A stretch of DNA of 64,000 nucleotides from Enorma phocaeensis (GCF_900186505.1 NZ_LT891969.1:577496-641495); one strand, 5' to 3'; shown: positions 8,504 to 16,787, counted from the stretch's first letter. Translations and numbers: made by a program. The notes: a model not told the origin generated them from the sequence alone.

Positions 8504-9073
8504 ATGTTCCGCGTAGGCGACACCATCTCGGTGGGAAGCAACACCGGCACCGTCATGGAGATCGGCATCCGCACGACCAAGATCAACGACGGCAGCGGCA
8601 ATGTCATCGTGCTGCGCAACAGCGCCATCTCCAACGTGACCAACCGCACGAAGCTCGATTCGTTCGCGAATGTCGACGTGAACGTGACCGTCGGCGAGGA
8701 CCTGCCCTACATCGAGAACATGCTCAAGCGCGAGCTGCCCGTTATCGCAGAGCGTCAGCCCATGATCCTCGATGGTCCGTTCTATCGCGGCGTGGTCAAT
8801 CTCACCGAAACGACGATGACGCTGCGCGTCGTCGCGCGCTGCTCCGAGAAGAACCGCGCTGCGCTCGAGCGCAATCTCAAACGTGAGATGCGCATCCTGT
8901 TCACGCGGCACAACATCTCCCCTTATCAGCTTCAATTCGAGCATGAAGATGAAGCCAAGCCGGACAAGGCCAAAGAGGCGGAGGACGCGCGCGAGCTTCA
9001 GGAAGCCGACAGCTTTGTCGAGAGCCAGGACGAGACCTTAAGCAAGCTCAAGGGCGAAAGCAACGAGGAGTAA
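8504..9073 (+). CDS. MscS-family channel C-terminal fragment (probable remnant)
   Basis: A 189-residue frame that starts inside the MscS fold: FRVGDTISVGSNTGTVMEIGIRTTKIN is the beta-domain that normally follows the pore helix, and VVLRNSAISNVTNRT plus the alpha/beta C-terminal domain follow, with a charged coiled tail. The two or three transmembrane helices expected upstream are missing. An in-frame stop lies four codons before the ATG, and there is no ribosome site. The sequence stops exactly at the point where the divergent folC upstream region begins, suggesting a deletion fused the folC 5' side to the channel's C-terminal half. It could still be expressed, but a working mechanosensitive channel is not possible from this part alone. 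Confidence 0.75.
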   Translation: MFRVGDTISVGSNTGTVMEIGIRTTKINDGSGNVIVLRNSAISNVTNRTKLDSFANVDVNVTVGEDLPYIENMLKRELPVIAERQPMILDGPFYRGVVNLTETTMTLRVVARCSEKNRAALERNLKREMRILFTRHNISPYQLQFEHEDEAKPDKAKEAEDARELQEADSFVESQDETLSKLKGESNEE

Positions 9074-9097
9074 TCCGAGCTTCTACACGCTCTTGCG

Positions 9098-9126
9098 GAC
9101 GGCGGCTGCCTAGTGCGGCCGCCGTC
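9098..9126 (+). terminator. Terminator after the MscS fragment
   Basis: GACGGCGGC (9098-9106) pairs with GCCGCCGTC (9118-9126), followed by a weak TT-rich end. It lies 25 nt after the frame's stop. Confidence 0.6.
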
Positions 9127-9442
9127 TTCATGTAGCGCGCTCTTGAGATTCACATGACGAGTCGTATGTCGCATGATTATCGTATGTTTTATGCATAATA
9201 GAATATCTTATCGTAGTTATTCTTCGTTTGTTCTAACATTACTGCATGATATCTACGACATGATTAACTATTTTGCTGATATATTACGATTCTATCTTGA
9301 GAATCGCTGATGTTCTGCGAGACCCCTCATCGGTATGAGTCGCACTGGCGATTGCCATGCCTCCGGTTGCGGCCCCCTCGCGCTCAACGAAGGTCGTTCA
9401 CGTCTCAACCTTTTTGAGCGGATGCATGTCGACCCAATTTCC
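9127..9442. other. AT-rich intergenic stretch
   Basis: About 9150-9300 is strikingly AT-rich compared with the flanks and contains repeated TATG/ATCG-type words. I see no coding frame, RNA gene or clear palindrome in it. From 9300 to 9442 composition returns to normal, but I still see no gene. It may be decayed or acquired DNA beside the truncated MscS gene. Confidence 0.4.
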
Positions 9443-10357
9443 CTAGGACCCGACAACTCCCATGAGATGCGAGAATTCCTCGAGCATGAAGCGTTCGAAC
9501 GCACGATAGCACTCAGTCTTATGATCTTTGAGCGTGATCGCGCAGACCGGGATCGCCAAAGCATCAGACGCCTTGAAGCGGAGCATTCCCCATTCCGGGG
9601 ATGAAGAGAACGCTTCAATGCCCACACCCATAGCGAATCCGTTCTCTTCGCTGAGAAGGCGCTCGTACTCCTCACCGGTCGCGACGGGAACTATCGCAGA
9701 TTTCATGCCGTGCTTACGATAGATGTTCACGATGGTCTCGTTGAAATCATCGAGACCTATGACATACCCCGTTGGATACGGTGCTAGATCGGCAATGGTC
9801 ACGCTCCCCTTGCCATACAAGGGATGGCTCTTAGGACAGAACACGCCCGCAGGAAGCGTGCCCACCGTCACCGAGTCGCATGCAGGGTTCTCATAGGAAC
9901 CCACCGTGATGAAGGCATCGATGTTGTCGTCGTAAAGCTGGCTGAGCGCCGCATTGCCAACGCTGATTCCGAGGCTCACCTTCATCCCCAGTTGACGGCC
10001 TAGGAACTGCTCTAGACCGGTGCAAACTCCCTGCCAGTTGTTGAAGTGCGGAACGGCGATCAGCACTTTCAGGCCTGGACGTGATTCGAATGCAGCGACA
10101 TCGCAGCTCTTCGCAAAGCCTTCTATGCGGGCAACTCTATCTAGAGCTCCTTGGATGAGCGGCTTAATCCCTTGGCAGAACGGTGTCGGAGCAGCGCCTT
10201 TGCTCCCCCGGATGAACAGAGTCTGGCCAAGCTCTGCCTCGAGCTCTCCAAGGCCTTTAGAAACCGCCTGAACAGAGACTTGCTCAACCCGTGCGGCACC
10301 GGAGAAGCTGCCGGTGCACAGCACGGCACGGACATAGCGTAGTTGTTGGATATTCAC
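9443..10357 (-). CDS. LysR-family transcriptional regulator
   Basis: A 304-residue LysR-type regulator. The N-terminal winged helix-turn-helix (residues 1-60) reads MNIQQLRYVRAVLCTGSFSGAARV...VSVQAVSKGLGELEAELGQTLFIRG, with the typical second recognition helix. The remaining ~210 residues form the periplasmic-binding-like effector domain. The start is GTG with AGGTGGG upstream. It lies alone at the 3' end of the folate/one-carbon block rather than divergent from a target, so its target is not evident. A TATAAT -10 and a 24-bp palindrome are in its leader. No effector can be inferred. Confidence 0.88.
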   Translation of the reverse strand: MNIQQLRYVRAVLCTGSFSGAARVEQVSVQAVSKGLGELEAELGQTLFIRGSKGAAPTPFCQGIKPLIQGALDRVARIEGFAKSCDVAAFESRPGLKVLIAVPHFNNWQGVCTGLEQFLGRQLGMKVSLGISVGNAALSQLYDDNIDAFITVGSYENPACDSVTVGTLPAGVFCPKSHPLYGKGSVTIADLAPYPTGYVIGLDDFNETIVNIYRKHGMKSAIVPVATGEEYERLLSEENGFAMGVGIEAFSSSPEWGMLRFKASDALAIPVCAITLKDHKTECYRAFERFMLEEFSHLMGVVGS

Positions 10358-10400
10358 TCCGGCCCACCTAGCGGATGCGTCTGAATCATGCTGGACTGCA

Positions 10401-10424
10401 GAGGTAATGGCATACCATCACCTC
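10401..10424 (-). promoter_or_regulatory. Palindrome and -10 box upstream of the LysR gene
   Basis: Arms GAGGTAATGG (10401-10410) and CCATCACCTC (10415-10424) form a dyad with a 4-nt centre and a single mismatch (a G-U pair as RNA). A TATAAT hexamer on the minus strand (10429-10434) lies just upstream, so the dyad falls in the early transcribed leader about 45 nt before the GTG start. This fits an autoregulatory operator, or an RNA hairpin. Confidence 0.5.
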
Positions 10425-10584
10425 ATGCATTATACAAATGAGCCACCTCCCGCCCGCAAAGCATGGTCCTATCAACCCATCATTGAAGCTGGTAGAAGCG
10501 CTCTAAAGGGCTCGTAGCATACACCCCTTCAACCTGCAGCGCACCTTGGTGACAATCTGGGATCTTGGCTCTTCGAGGAGAGCG

Positions 10585-11211
10585 CTACGAATTGCTCGAG
10601 GGGACTATCAGACGTTTTTCGGTAGCTATCGCACCAACCGGTACATCATGGCTATCGACGGCACAAAGGGCCTCCAAGCTGTCGACAACCTGCACCTCTC
10701 GGCACAAACCCAGGGATATGCCGTCAAACCGTTCAAGGAAGGTATCGTAGAATCCCCCACCGTATCCCAGCCTGAAGCCTTGCATATCAAAAGTGAGTCC
10801 GGGGACCAGCGCAAGCACATGGCGCTTGCCGCATGGATCAACTTCACGACCGGGATCCACATAAGGCTCGAGGACGCCAAGAGAGCCGCGCTCGAGGCCT
10901 TCGAAAGAATCGACTTTGAACCAGCGCATGAGACGCGAACCGGCAACGCAACGCGGAAGGACCACGGTTTTACCCATAATCCAAGCCCGCTCGATAATGG
11001 CATGCGTATCGACCTCAGCGCCACATGAGAGGTAGGAAGCGATGATCTCGGCGTCCATGAACTCAGGTGAATGGATGATGCGGTAGGCGATCGAGCGATC
11101 GGCTGAACCACGTTCATTGGGGGCTAGGCTTGCGCGAATGGCTCTGCATCGCTTACGCAATGCCGATTTACCAGATACCGGACCATCCTTCCAGTCAGGA
11201 GGTAAGGCCAT
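10585..11211 (-). CDS. 5-formyltetrahydrofolate cyclo-ligase
   Basis: A 208-residue enzyme (MTHFS/5-FCL, YgfA family) converting 5-formyl-THF to 5,10-methenyl-THF with ATP. Visible family motifs are the N-terminal KSALRKRCRAIRASL, the SYLSCGAEVDTHAII segment, the substrate/ATP region LVPGLTFDMQGFRLGYGGGFYDTFL near residues 133-157, and the C-terminal DVPVGAIATE. The ATG begins immediately after the stop of the formate channel gene (TAA then ATG), so the two are almost certainly co-translated. It is the last gene of the one-carbon block. Confidence 0.92.
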   Translation of the reverse strand: MALPPDWKDGPVSGKSALRKRCRAIRASLAPNERGSADRSIAYRIIHSPEFMDAEIIASYLSCGAEVDTHAIIERAWIMGKTVVLPRCVAGSRLMRWFKVDSFEGLERGSLGVLEPYVDPGREVDPCGKRHVLALVPGLTFDMQGFRLGYGGGFYDTFLERFDGISLGLCREVQVVDSLEALCAVDSHDVPVGAIATEKRLIVPSSNS

Positions 11212-12039
11212 TTATGCCGGCTCCCTCTTGGCATAGGCAAACCAGTAAACGGCGCCTACGAGCACGCCGCCCACGATGTTTCCTGCCGTCACGCACACGA
11301 GATTCATCGCGACGCCGCCCAGGGGGACAAGGGTCTCGCCCATCCCGGCCTGAATCAGCAGACCGAAGGGCAGGAAGAACAGGTTGGCGACGCTATGCTC
11401 GAAGCCGAGGGCTACGAACCCGCATACGGGAAGTATCGTCGCGGCGAGCTTATCGCACACCGTTTTACCGGCAAATCCCATCCAAACAGCGAGACACACC
11501 AGCATGTTGCAGAGAATGCCGCGCGCAAACGCGACAGCGGGAGCAAGAGACGCCTTGGAGGCTGCAACCGACAGAGCCGCTCCCCCTAGGGCGCCGTCGC
11601 CTATAGCAGTGATCGCTGCAGCGGAAAGAAGCCCTGCCATGACAAGCGCACCGCACGCGTTGCCAGCGTAGACCACGACCCAGTTGCGCAGCATGCCCGA
11701 AAGCGGATACCGCCCGGAAAGCACTCCTGTGACCATGAGGCAGTTTCCGGTGAAGAGCTCTGCACCCGCTACAAGGACCAGAAAGAGCCCCAAGCAGAAG
11801 ACGAGGCCGCCGAGCACCTGGCTCACCGCGAACGGAAGGCTCGAATCAGCCTTCACGACGAGCATGAACGCACCGCCCAAAGCGATGAAGCAGCCGGCGA
11901 GCAGGGCTAGGATGAGCAGCCTACCGATCGGCAGCGTCGCCTTCGTTGAACCGGCGGCTTCTGCCGCCGCCTCGATCTCGGCAGGCGTGCGCATAACGGT
12001 ACTCGATACAGCACCTACCGACACGGGGTCCTTAGGCAT
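11212..12039 (-). CDS. FocA/NirC-family formate (formate/nitrite) transporter
   Basis: A 275-residue membrane protein with six predicted helices of the FNT family. The family's conserved segments are present: AGxFIALGGAFM-type helix 1, GAELFTGNCLMVTGVLSGR near residue 90 (the TGN loop), a central NxxG segment around NMLVCLAVWMGFAGKT, and GFEHSVANLFFLPFGL near residue 210. The start at 12039 has GGAGAGGAG ahead. Position between folE and fau, with fhs upstream on the same strand, argues for formate as substrate, feeding formate-THF ligase. Nitrite or another small anion cannot be excluded from sequence alone. Confidence 0.88.
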   Translation of the reverse strand: MPKDPVSVGAVSSTVMRTPAEIEAAAEAAGSTKATLPIGRLLILALLAGCFIALGGAFMLVVKADSSLPFAVSQVLGGLVFCLGLFLVLVAGAELFTGNCLMVTGVLSGRYPLSGMLRNWVVVYAGNACGALVMAGLLSAAAITAIGDGALGGAALSVAASKASLAPAVAFARGILCNMLVCLAVWMGFAGKTVCDKLAATILPVCGFVALGFEHSVANLFFLPFGLLIQAGMGETLVPLGGVAMNLVCVTAGNIVGGVLVGAVYWFAYAKREPA

Positions 12040-12198
12040 AGAACTCCTCTCCGCAAGCAGTTGACACAAGGAGTGCCAAGCATAACCTTCTTACTTCTTT
12101 GGCAGGCAGACATCACGGGCATGAAGGGTCGAGCCGACCATCGCGTCCCGCCAGCGCGAAGGAGAAGCGGCGCGAAATCGAACGCTCCTAGCAGCCCG

Positions 12199-12765
12199 TT
12201 ACAGACCTAACAGGCGCAAGGCCTCTTCGCGCGTCTTGATTTCCTTTCGAAAGACACCGCGGACCGCAGAGGTCATCGTAAGGGCGCCAGCGCTGCGCAC
12301 GCCGCGCATCGTCATGCACATATGCTCCGCCTCCAACACGACAAGCACGCCCTGGGGGTCGAGCTCGGCCATCATCGCATCAGCGATCTCCGCCGTCAGG
12401 CGCTCCTGGAGCTGAAGGCGCCGGGCATACCCGCTCACGCAGCGCGCAATCTTGGAAAGCCCGGTAATTCGCCCGCCGCGTGGAATGTAGGCAACATGCG
12501 CCTTACCCGTAAACGGAAGGATATGATGCTCGCAAAGCGAGGAGAACGGAATATCGCGGACGATGACCATCTCCTCGTTTTCCGTCTCTTGGAACTGCTT
12601 GCGCAAATGCTCCGCAGGATTCTCTTCGTAGCCGCCCAGAATCTCCATAGCGGCTCGTGCGACCCGGTCCGGCGTCTCAATCAAGCCTGGACGATCAGGG
12701 TCTTCCCCGATTGCAATGAGGAACTCGCGCATCGCCCGCTCGACGCGAGGTTTATCGACTGCCAT
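12199..12765 (-). CDS. folE: GTP cyclohydrolase I
   Basis: A 188-residue GTP cyclohydrolase I catalysing the first step of folate synthesis (GTP to dihydroneopterin triphosphate). The zinc-binding SLCEHHILPFTGKAHVAYIP near residues 75-95 and LEAEHMCMTMRGVR near 145-158 (second cysteine ligand) are intact, as are GLSKIARCV and the QLQERLTAEIAD helix. Length fits the family. GGGAAGG lies upstream of the ATG. Its first codons overlap the end of a possible 42-residue frame. No other de novo folate genes (folP/folK/folB) are adjacent. Confidence 0.95.
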   Translation of the reverse strand: MAVDKPRVERAMREFLIAIGEDPDRPGLIETPDRVARAAMEILGGYEENPAEHLRKQFQETENEEMVIVRDIPFSSLCEHHILPFTGKAHVAYIPRGGRITGLSKIARCVSGYARRLQLQERLTAEIADAMMAELDPQGVLVVLEAEHMCMTMRGVRSAGALTMTSAVRGVFRKEIKTREEALRLLGL

Positions 12766-12880
12766 GCCTTCGCCTTCCCATATCGGGGACGCCCTCGATC
12801 AGGATCGGACGTTCCCCGGCCTTGCCGTATTCAGTATAGGGATTGTCCATTCTACCGTCATCGAGCACATAGGGGTCCAT
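12752..12880 (-). CDS. Possible 42-residue protein between folD and folE
   Basis: A short frame, beginning ATG GAC CCC TAT and ending in a TAA that overlaps the folE start. It has coding-like composition (C/G at most third positions) and fills most of the folD-folE gap. The peptide is acidic and Pro/Tyr-rich at the N-terminus and basic at the end (GRRRHGSR). I do not recognise it, and no good ribosome site is seen at the expected distance (GGGAGAG lies about 20 nt upstream). It may be a small translationally coupled protein, or a gene remnant. Confidence 0.3.
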   Translation of the reverse strand: MDPYVLDDGRMDNPYTEYGKAGERPILIEGVPDMGRRRHGSR

Positions 12881-12918
12881 GAACGGCGCAAATGGAACAA
12901 GCTCTCCCTGAATGCACC

Positions 12919-13773
12919 CTACCGCTTTGCGCGCTCCGCGGCCTCGACGACATGCTTGACGAGAATGGCGGTCGTCACGGAACCAACGCCGCCCGGAACA
13001 GGGGTGATCGCATCCACAACCGGCTCGACAGCGTCGAATTCAACATCACCGACCAACTCGCCGGCAACGTCATCCCAGTTGAAGCCGACATCCACGACCG
13101 TCTGTCCGGCCGTAACGGACCCCGCCCCCACGGTGCGGGCATGGCCGGCGGCAACCACGAGCACGTCCGCAGCGCGGCATTCAGCGGCGAGGTCGCGAGT
13201 ACGCGTGTGGCACATGGTCACGGTAGCATTCTTCGCTTGGAGCATCATCGAGACCGGTCTGCCGATCACGAGCGAACGCCCGACAACCGTCACGTGCGCG
13301 CCGCTCAGCTCGATTCCCGACCTTGCGAGCAGCTCGACGACGGCTTCGGCGGTACAGGGAGGGTATCCAAGGGGCTTGTTCGCGAACACACCGTAGAGCG
13401 ATTCGACTGTGATGCCATCGACATCCTTTGCTGGATCGAGTGCCGTGCAAACCGCAGCCTCATCGAACGCTGCCGGCAGGGGGCGAAGGATAAGGCAACC
13501 ATGGATAGAGGGATCGCAGTTCACCTCATCGATGACCTCAAGAAGGTCTTGCTGCGAGCAATCCTCGGCGAGCACGAAGCTCTTGACATCCACGCCGATC
13601 TTCTCCGCTCGCTTGCAGGCGCCGCGCTCGTAAGAGAGGTCATCGGGACGCTCGCCAACGCGAACGATGGCAAGCGTTGGAGCGACCCCGCCGGCTCGCA
13701 GCACATCGACACGACCTGCAAGCTCCTCGGTTATCGCGGCGGCAATCGGTGCGCCGCGCAGGCTCTTTGCCAT
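12919..13773 (-). CDS. folD: Methylene-THF dehydrogenase/methenyl-THF cyclohydrolase
   Basis: A 284-residue bifunctional FolD interconverting 5,10-methylene-, methenyl- and 10-formyl-THF with NADP. The catalytic tyrosine-lysine pair lies in SYERGACKRAEKIGV (near residues 48-62; the usual Y-x5-K spacing is kept). The HGCLILRPLPAAFDE segment corresponds to the family's GI-x-VQLPLP. The nucleotide-binding domain shows TVVGRSLVIGRPVSMML and the C-terminal TPVPGGVGSVTTAILVKH. Its start follows the fchA stop by only 2 nt with GGAGAGGAAT upstream, so the two are co-translated. Confidence 0.94.
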   Translation of the reverse strand: MAKSLRGAPIAAAITEELAGRVDVLRAGGVAPTLAIVRVGERPDDLSYERGACKRAEKIGVDVKSFVLAEDCSQQDLLEVIDEVNCDPSIHGCLILRPLPAAFDEAAVCTALDPAKDVDGITVESLYGVFANKPLGYPPCTAEAVVELLARSGIELSGAHVTVVGRSLVIGRPVSMMLQAKNATVTMCHTRTRDLAAECRAADVLVVAAGHARTVGAGSVTAGQTVVDVGFNWDDVAGELVGDVEFDAVEPVVDAITPVPGGVGSVTTAILVKHVVEAAERAKR

Positions 13774-13775
13774 AG

Positions 13776-14426
13776 CTATTCCTCTCCACGAATACGTCTT
13801 GCCACCAGCGAAGCGAGGGCATCGGCACGCGGCGCATAGGTTGCAAGCAGCTGGTCGGCTTCTTGCTCCAAGCTTTCGGCATAGGCGCGATCAGCCAGGG
13901 CCTTCGTGTTCACGAAGACGTTCAAGCTGGCAGACATGAGCGCAGCCGAGCACAGCGCCGCGCCGCAACCGATATCCGAGAGCAGCATGCGGCTTCCCTT
14001 CTCGCCCATCTCCTCGAGCAGCTCGACTGAACGCGCGCACGCACGCATCATCTCCATAGGAGCGGAGCACGCCTTCTTGGTTGCAGCCTCCAGCTCCTGC
14101 GCGCGCGCAGGGTCATCCCTGGGGATGCTGTAGGCACGCGAGAGGGGCTCGAACGCCACCGCATCCGCTTGGATGAGCCCTACCAGCTTGGAGCGGAGTT
14201 CCTCGGCCTCTCCCATCATGCGGCAAACGTCTTCCTCTACCTCCGCGTAGCGCTTCTTGCCCGCGGTGAAGCTTCCGACCATCGAGCAAAGCGCGATGCC
14301 GAGAGCGCCTGCGAGCGCGGCGGCTCCGCCCCCGCCAGGCACGGATTTCCTTGCTGCAAGCTCGCATGCGAAGTCGCGACAAGATAAATCCGCGAGCGAG
14401 CCCGTGCTCGCGCTCGTATCGGCCAT
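13776..14426 (-). CDS. fchA: Formimino-THF cyclodeaminase
   Basis: A 216-residue, mainly helical protein of the formiminotransferase-cyclodeaminase C-terminal family, converting 5-formimino-THF to 5,10-methenyl-THF with release of ammonia. The signature KSVPGGGGAAALAGALGIALCSMVGSFT is near residues 28-55. Stand-alone FchA proteins of this length feed the one-carbon pool in anaerobes degrading histidine or purines. It is the first gene downstream of a promoter-like sequence and is coupled to folD. Confidence 0.88.
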   Translation of the reverse strand: MADTSASTGSLADLSCRDFACELAARKSVPGGGGAAALAGALGIALCSMVGSFTAGKKRYAEVEEDVCRMMGEAEELRSKLVGLIQADAVAFEPLSRAYSIPRDDPARAQELEAATKKACSAPMEMMRACARSVELLEEMGEKGSRMLLSDIGCGAALCSAALMSASLNVFVNTKALADRAYAESLEQEADQLLATYAPRADALASLVARRIRGEE

Positions 14427-14488
14427 GGTAACCGTCCAATCTGTTCACGCTGCTATTCGACAGCACCGAAGCAGCGGGTCTCGACACA

Positions 14489-14616
14489 GGAGAACCCGCC
14501 CCGCGCACGGGCAGGTCTCCATATACGTACATACAAGAAGCCTGTAAGCGGACCTCGCACATGGCAACGGCAGTATGCCGCAGGGCTCAATATACCCCTC
14601 ATCCCCCACGCGTCAA
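14489..14616 (-). promoter_or_regulatory. Promoter and leader hairpin of the fchA-folD operon
   Basis: On the minus strand, TTGACG (14611-14616) and TATATT (14589-14594) are separated by 16 bp, a credible housekeeping-sigma promoter. The ~155-nt leader contains a GC-rich hairpin with GGAGA/TCTCC ends (14489-14520). I compared it with THF and ZTP riboswitch cores and did not recognise either. Together with the fhs terminator just upstream, this promoter would start the run fchA-folD-folE-formate channel-fau. Confidence 0.5.
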
Positions 14617-14666
14617 CGCATGGAAACACGAGCAGTAGACCATCACGAAAACGATCAGGCCGAGCA

Positions 14667-14705
14667 CAGGGGACCGCCCTAAGCGAAACCTCGAGCGGTC
14701 CCCTG
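14667..14705 (-). terminator. Stem-loop terminator after fhs
   Basis: Perfect 11-bp arms CAGGGGACCGC (14667-14677) and GCGGTCCCCTG (14695-14705) flank a 17-nt loop, starting 9 nt after the fhs stop. There is no clear T-run, so it may act as a 3'-end stabiliser or a non-canonical terminator. Confidence 0.6.
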
Positions 14706-14714
14706 TAAGGGATG

Positions 14715-16388
14715 CTAGAACAGACCGGTGATCACGCCGTTCTCATCGACGTCGATCTTTTCGGCAGAGGGAACCTTCGGGAGGCCGGGCATGGTCATGA
14801 TATCACCGGTAAGCGCCACCACGAAGCCCGCGCCCGCGGATACCTTGAGGTTGCGAACGGTGATGCGGAAGTTCTCCGGTGCTCCGAGCTTGTGCTGATC
14901 GTCTGTGAAGGAGTACTGGGTCTTCGCCACGCAGACCGGCAGGTTCCCGAAGCCGTTCTCCTTGAGCTGCTTCATCTGACGCTGCGCCGCCGGCGTGTAG
15001 TCCACACCATCTGCATGGTAGATCTTGGTCGCGATGGCCTCCAGCGCCTCGTCGATCGGAGCGCCGTCCTCGTAGGAGAAGCGGAACTCGTGCGGCTGCT
15101 CGCACAAGCGCACGACCTCTTGGGCAAGCGCCTCGCCGCCTTCTCCGCCCTTGGCCCAGACCTCGGAAAGCGCGACGTTCACACCAAGCTCCTGGCACTT
15201 CTTCTCCACGAGCGCGAGCTCGGCCGGCGTATCCGTAGGGAACGCGTTGATGGCCACGACACAGGGCAGGCCGTAGACGTTACGGATATTCGACACATGG
15301 CGCAGCAGATTGGGAAGGCCGGCCTCAAGCGCCTCGAGATTCTCGGTGGTGAGCTCGGCCTTGGGCACGCCGCCGTTGTACTTGAGGGCGCGCACGGTCG
15401 CCACGATGACCACGGCGTCGGGATCGAGATCGGCCATGCGGCATTTGATGTCGAGGAACTTCTCGGCACCCAGGTCGGCGCCGAAGCCAGCCTCGGTCAC
15501 GACGTACTCGCCGAGCTTGAGGGCGCATTCCGTAGCCTGCACGGAGTTGCAGCCATGCGCGATGTTCGCGAACGGCCCGCCATGTACGAAGGCGGGCGTG
15601 TGCTCGAGCGTCTGCACGAGATTCGGCTTGATGGCGTCTTTGAGCAGCGCCGCCATGGCGCCGTGTGCCTTAAGATCCGCCGCGGTGACCGGCTTGCCGC
15701 CGTACGTGTAGGCGACGACCATGCGACCCAAGCGCTCCTTGAGGTCCATGAGGCCGCTCGCCAGACAAAACGCGGCCATGACCTCGGAAGCGACGGTGAT
15801 ATCGAAGCCGTCCTCGCGCGGTACGCCCTGAGCCTTGCCGCCCAAGCCGTCGACGATGTGGCGCAGCTGGCGGTCGTTCATATCCACGGCGCGCTTCCAT
15901 ACGATCTGCTTGGGGTCGATACCGAGGGCGTTGCCCTGTTGGATATGGTTGTCGAGCATGGCGGCAAGCAGGTTGTTAGCCGCTCCGATGGCATGGAAGT
16001 CACCGGTGAAGTGCAGATTGATGTCCTCCATGGGGACCACCTGGGCATAGCCGCCGCCGGCAGCACCGCCCTTGATGCCGAACACGGGGCCGAGCGAGGG
16101 CTCGCGCAGCGCTAGCACCGCCTTCTTGCCCAGGCGCGAAAGCGCATCCGCAAGGCCGACGGAGGTCGTGGTCTTGCCCTCGCCTGCAGGCGTGGGATTG
16201 ATGGCGGTCACGAGTACGAGCTTCGCCTTGCGCGGCATGTCCCTCAGGGCATTGATATCGACCTTCGCCTTGTACTTTCCGTAATGCTCGAGCTGGTTCT
16301 CCACCAGGCCAACCCGTGCCGCGACATCGGAAATGGGCAGCATCTCCGCTTCCTGGGCGATCTCGATATCGGACTTGTACTCCGCCAT
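14715..16388 (-). CDS. fhs: Formate-tetrahydrofolate ligase
   Basis: A 557-residue formyl-THF synthetase that makes 10-formyl-THF from formate, ATP and THF. The P-loop TPAGEGKTTTSVGLADAL is near residues 65-82, then LREPSLGPVFGIKGGAAGGGYAQVVPMEDINLHFTGD, a highly diagnostic stretch near residues 90-130. HGGPFANIAHGCNSVQAT, AGFGADLGAEKFLDIKCR and the C-terminal MPGLPKVPSAEKIDVDENG are also typical. I start it at 16388, where GAGGGGAG precedes the ATG. With FolD, FchA and the formate channel nearby it supplies one-carbon units from imported or fermentation formate. Confidence 0.96.
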   Translation of the reverse strand: MAEYKSDIEIAQEAEMLPISDVAARVGLVENQLEHYGKYKAKVDINALRDMPRKAKLVLVTAINPTPAGEGKTTTSVGLADALSRLGKKAVLALREPSLGPVFGIKGGAAGGGYAQVVPMEDINLHFTGDFHAIGAANNLLAAMLDNHIQQGNALGIDPKQIVWKRAVDMNDRQLRHIVDGLGGKAQGVPREDGFDITVASEVMAAFCLASGLMDLKERLGRMVVAYTYGGKPVTAADLKAHGAMAALLKDAIKPNLVQTLEHTPAFVHGGPFANIAHGCNSVQATECALKLGEYVVTEAGFGADLGAEKFLDIKCRMADLDPDAVVIVATVRALKYNGGVPKAELTTENLEALEAGLPNLLRHVSNIRNVYGLPCVVAINAFPTDTPAELALVEKKCQELGVNVALSEVWAKGGEGGEALAQEVVRLCEQPHEFRFSYEDGAPIDEALEAIATKIYHADGVDYTPAAQRQMKQLKENGFGNLPVCVAKTQYSFTDDQHKLGAPENFRITVRNLKVSAGAGFVVALTGDIMTMPGLPKVPSAEKIDVDENGVITGLF

Positions 16389-16536
16389 GTGCACTCCCCT
16401 CATCGGCATACGTGACATGCTCTATCCTACCGCCCTTCGCCCTCCTCACAGCAGCCGCATCCGCGAAATGCCGATTATCCATAGCAGACGGGCGCATACG
16501 GCACTCCGTCGCACGGAGGGCGATGTGCAAGGCTTC

Positions 16537-16692
16537 CTATCTCAACGCGCTAGAGACGTTCGACTCGCCCCTCGCGCCCGACCCGATCTTCGAATCGATC
16601 TCCCGAGCCATCATTCTTGCCCATTCGCTCGCCATAAGCTCGTTGTGGGCGGTAAGGTACTCGATAGCGTCGTGGACTTCTTCTTCGAACAC
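16537..16692 (-). CDS. Possible 51-residue helical protein
   Basis: A GTG-initiated frame with GGGGAG placed 8 nt upstream and clear coding bias. The product is strongly helical in character, rich in Glu/Ala/Met (around HDAIEYLTAHNELMASEW), with a polar tail ending SSALR. No membrane segment or known motif is evident. It sits between the valS terminator and fhs on the same strand. It does not match any family I recognise; it might be a genuine small protein or the tail of a decayed gene. Confidence 0.45.
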   Translation of the reverse strand: MFEEEVHDAIEYLTAHNELMASEWARMMAREIDSKIGSGARGESNVSSALR

Positions 16693-16757
16693 GATGGCGG
16701 CTCCCCCGAAAAGATCGAGTCGACTTCGCTGGACGTAAACCAGTACCTCACCAGACG

Positions 16758-16787
16758 AAAGAGGGGCCGCATCGAGGCGGCCCCTTC
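16758..16787 (-). terminator. Terminator of valS
   Basis: GGGGCCGC (16763-16770) pairs with GCGGCCCC (16777-16784) around a 6-nt loop. On the minus strand it is followed by TCTTTC. It lies about 65 nt past the valS stop. Confidence 0.7.

Noticed and set aside
9335..9604. Plus-strand frame opposite the LysR 3' end
   Set aside because: No ribosome site or known motif; mostly antisense to the LysR gene.
14427..14588. THF or ZTP riboswitch in the fchA leader
   Set aside because: A hairpin is present but the conserved cores of either class are not recognisable by eye.
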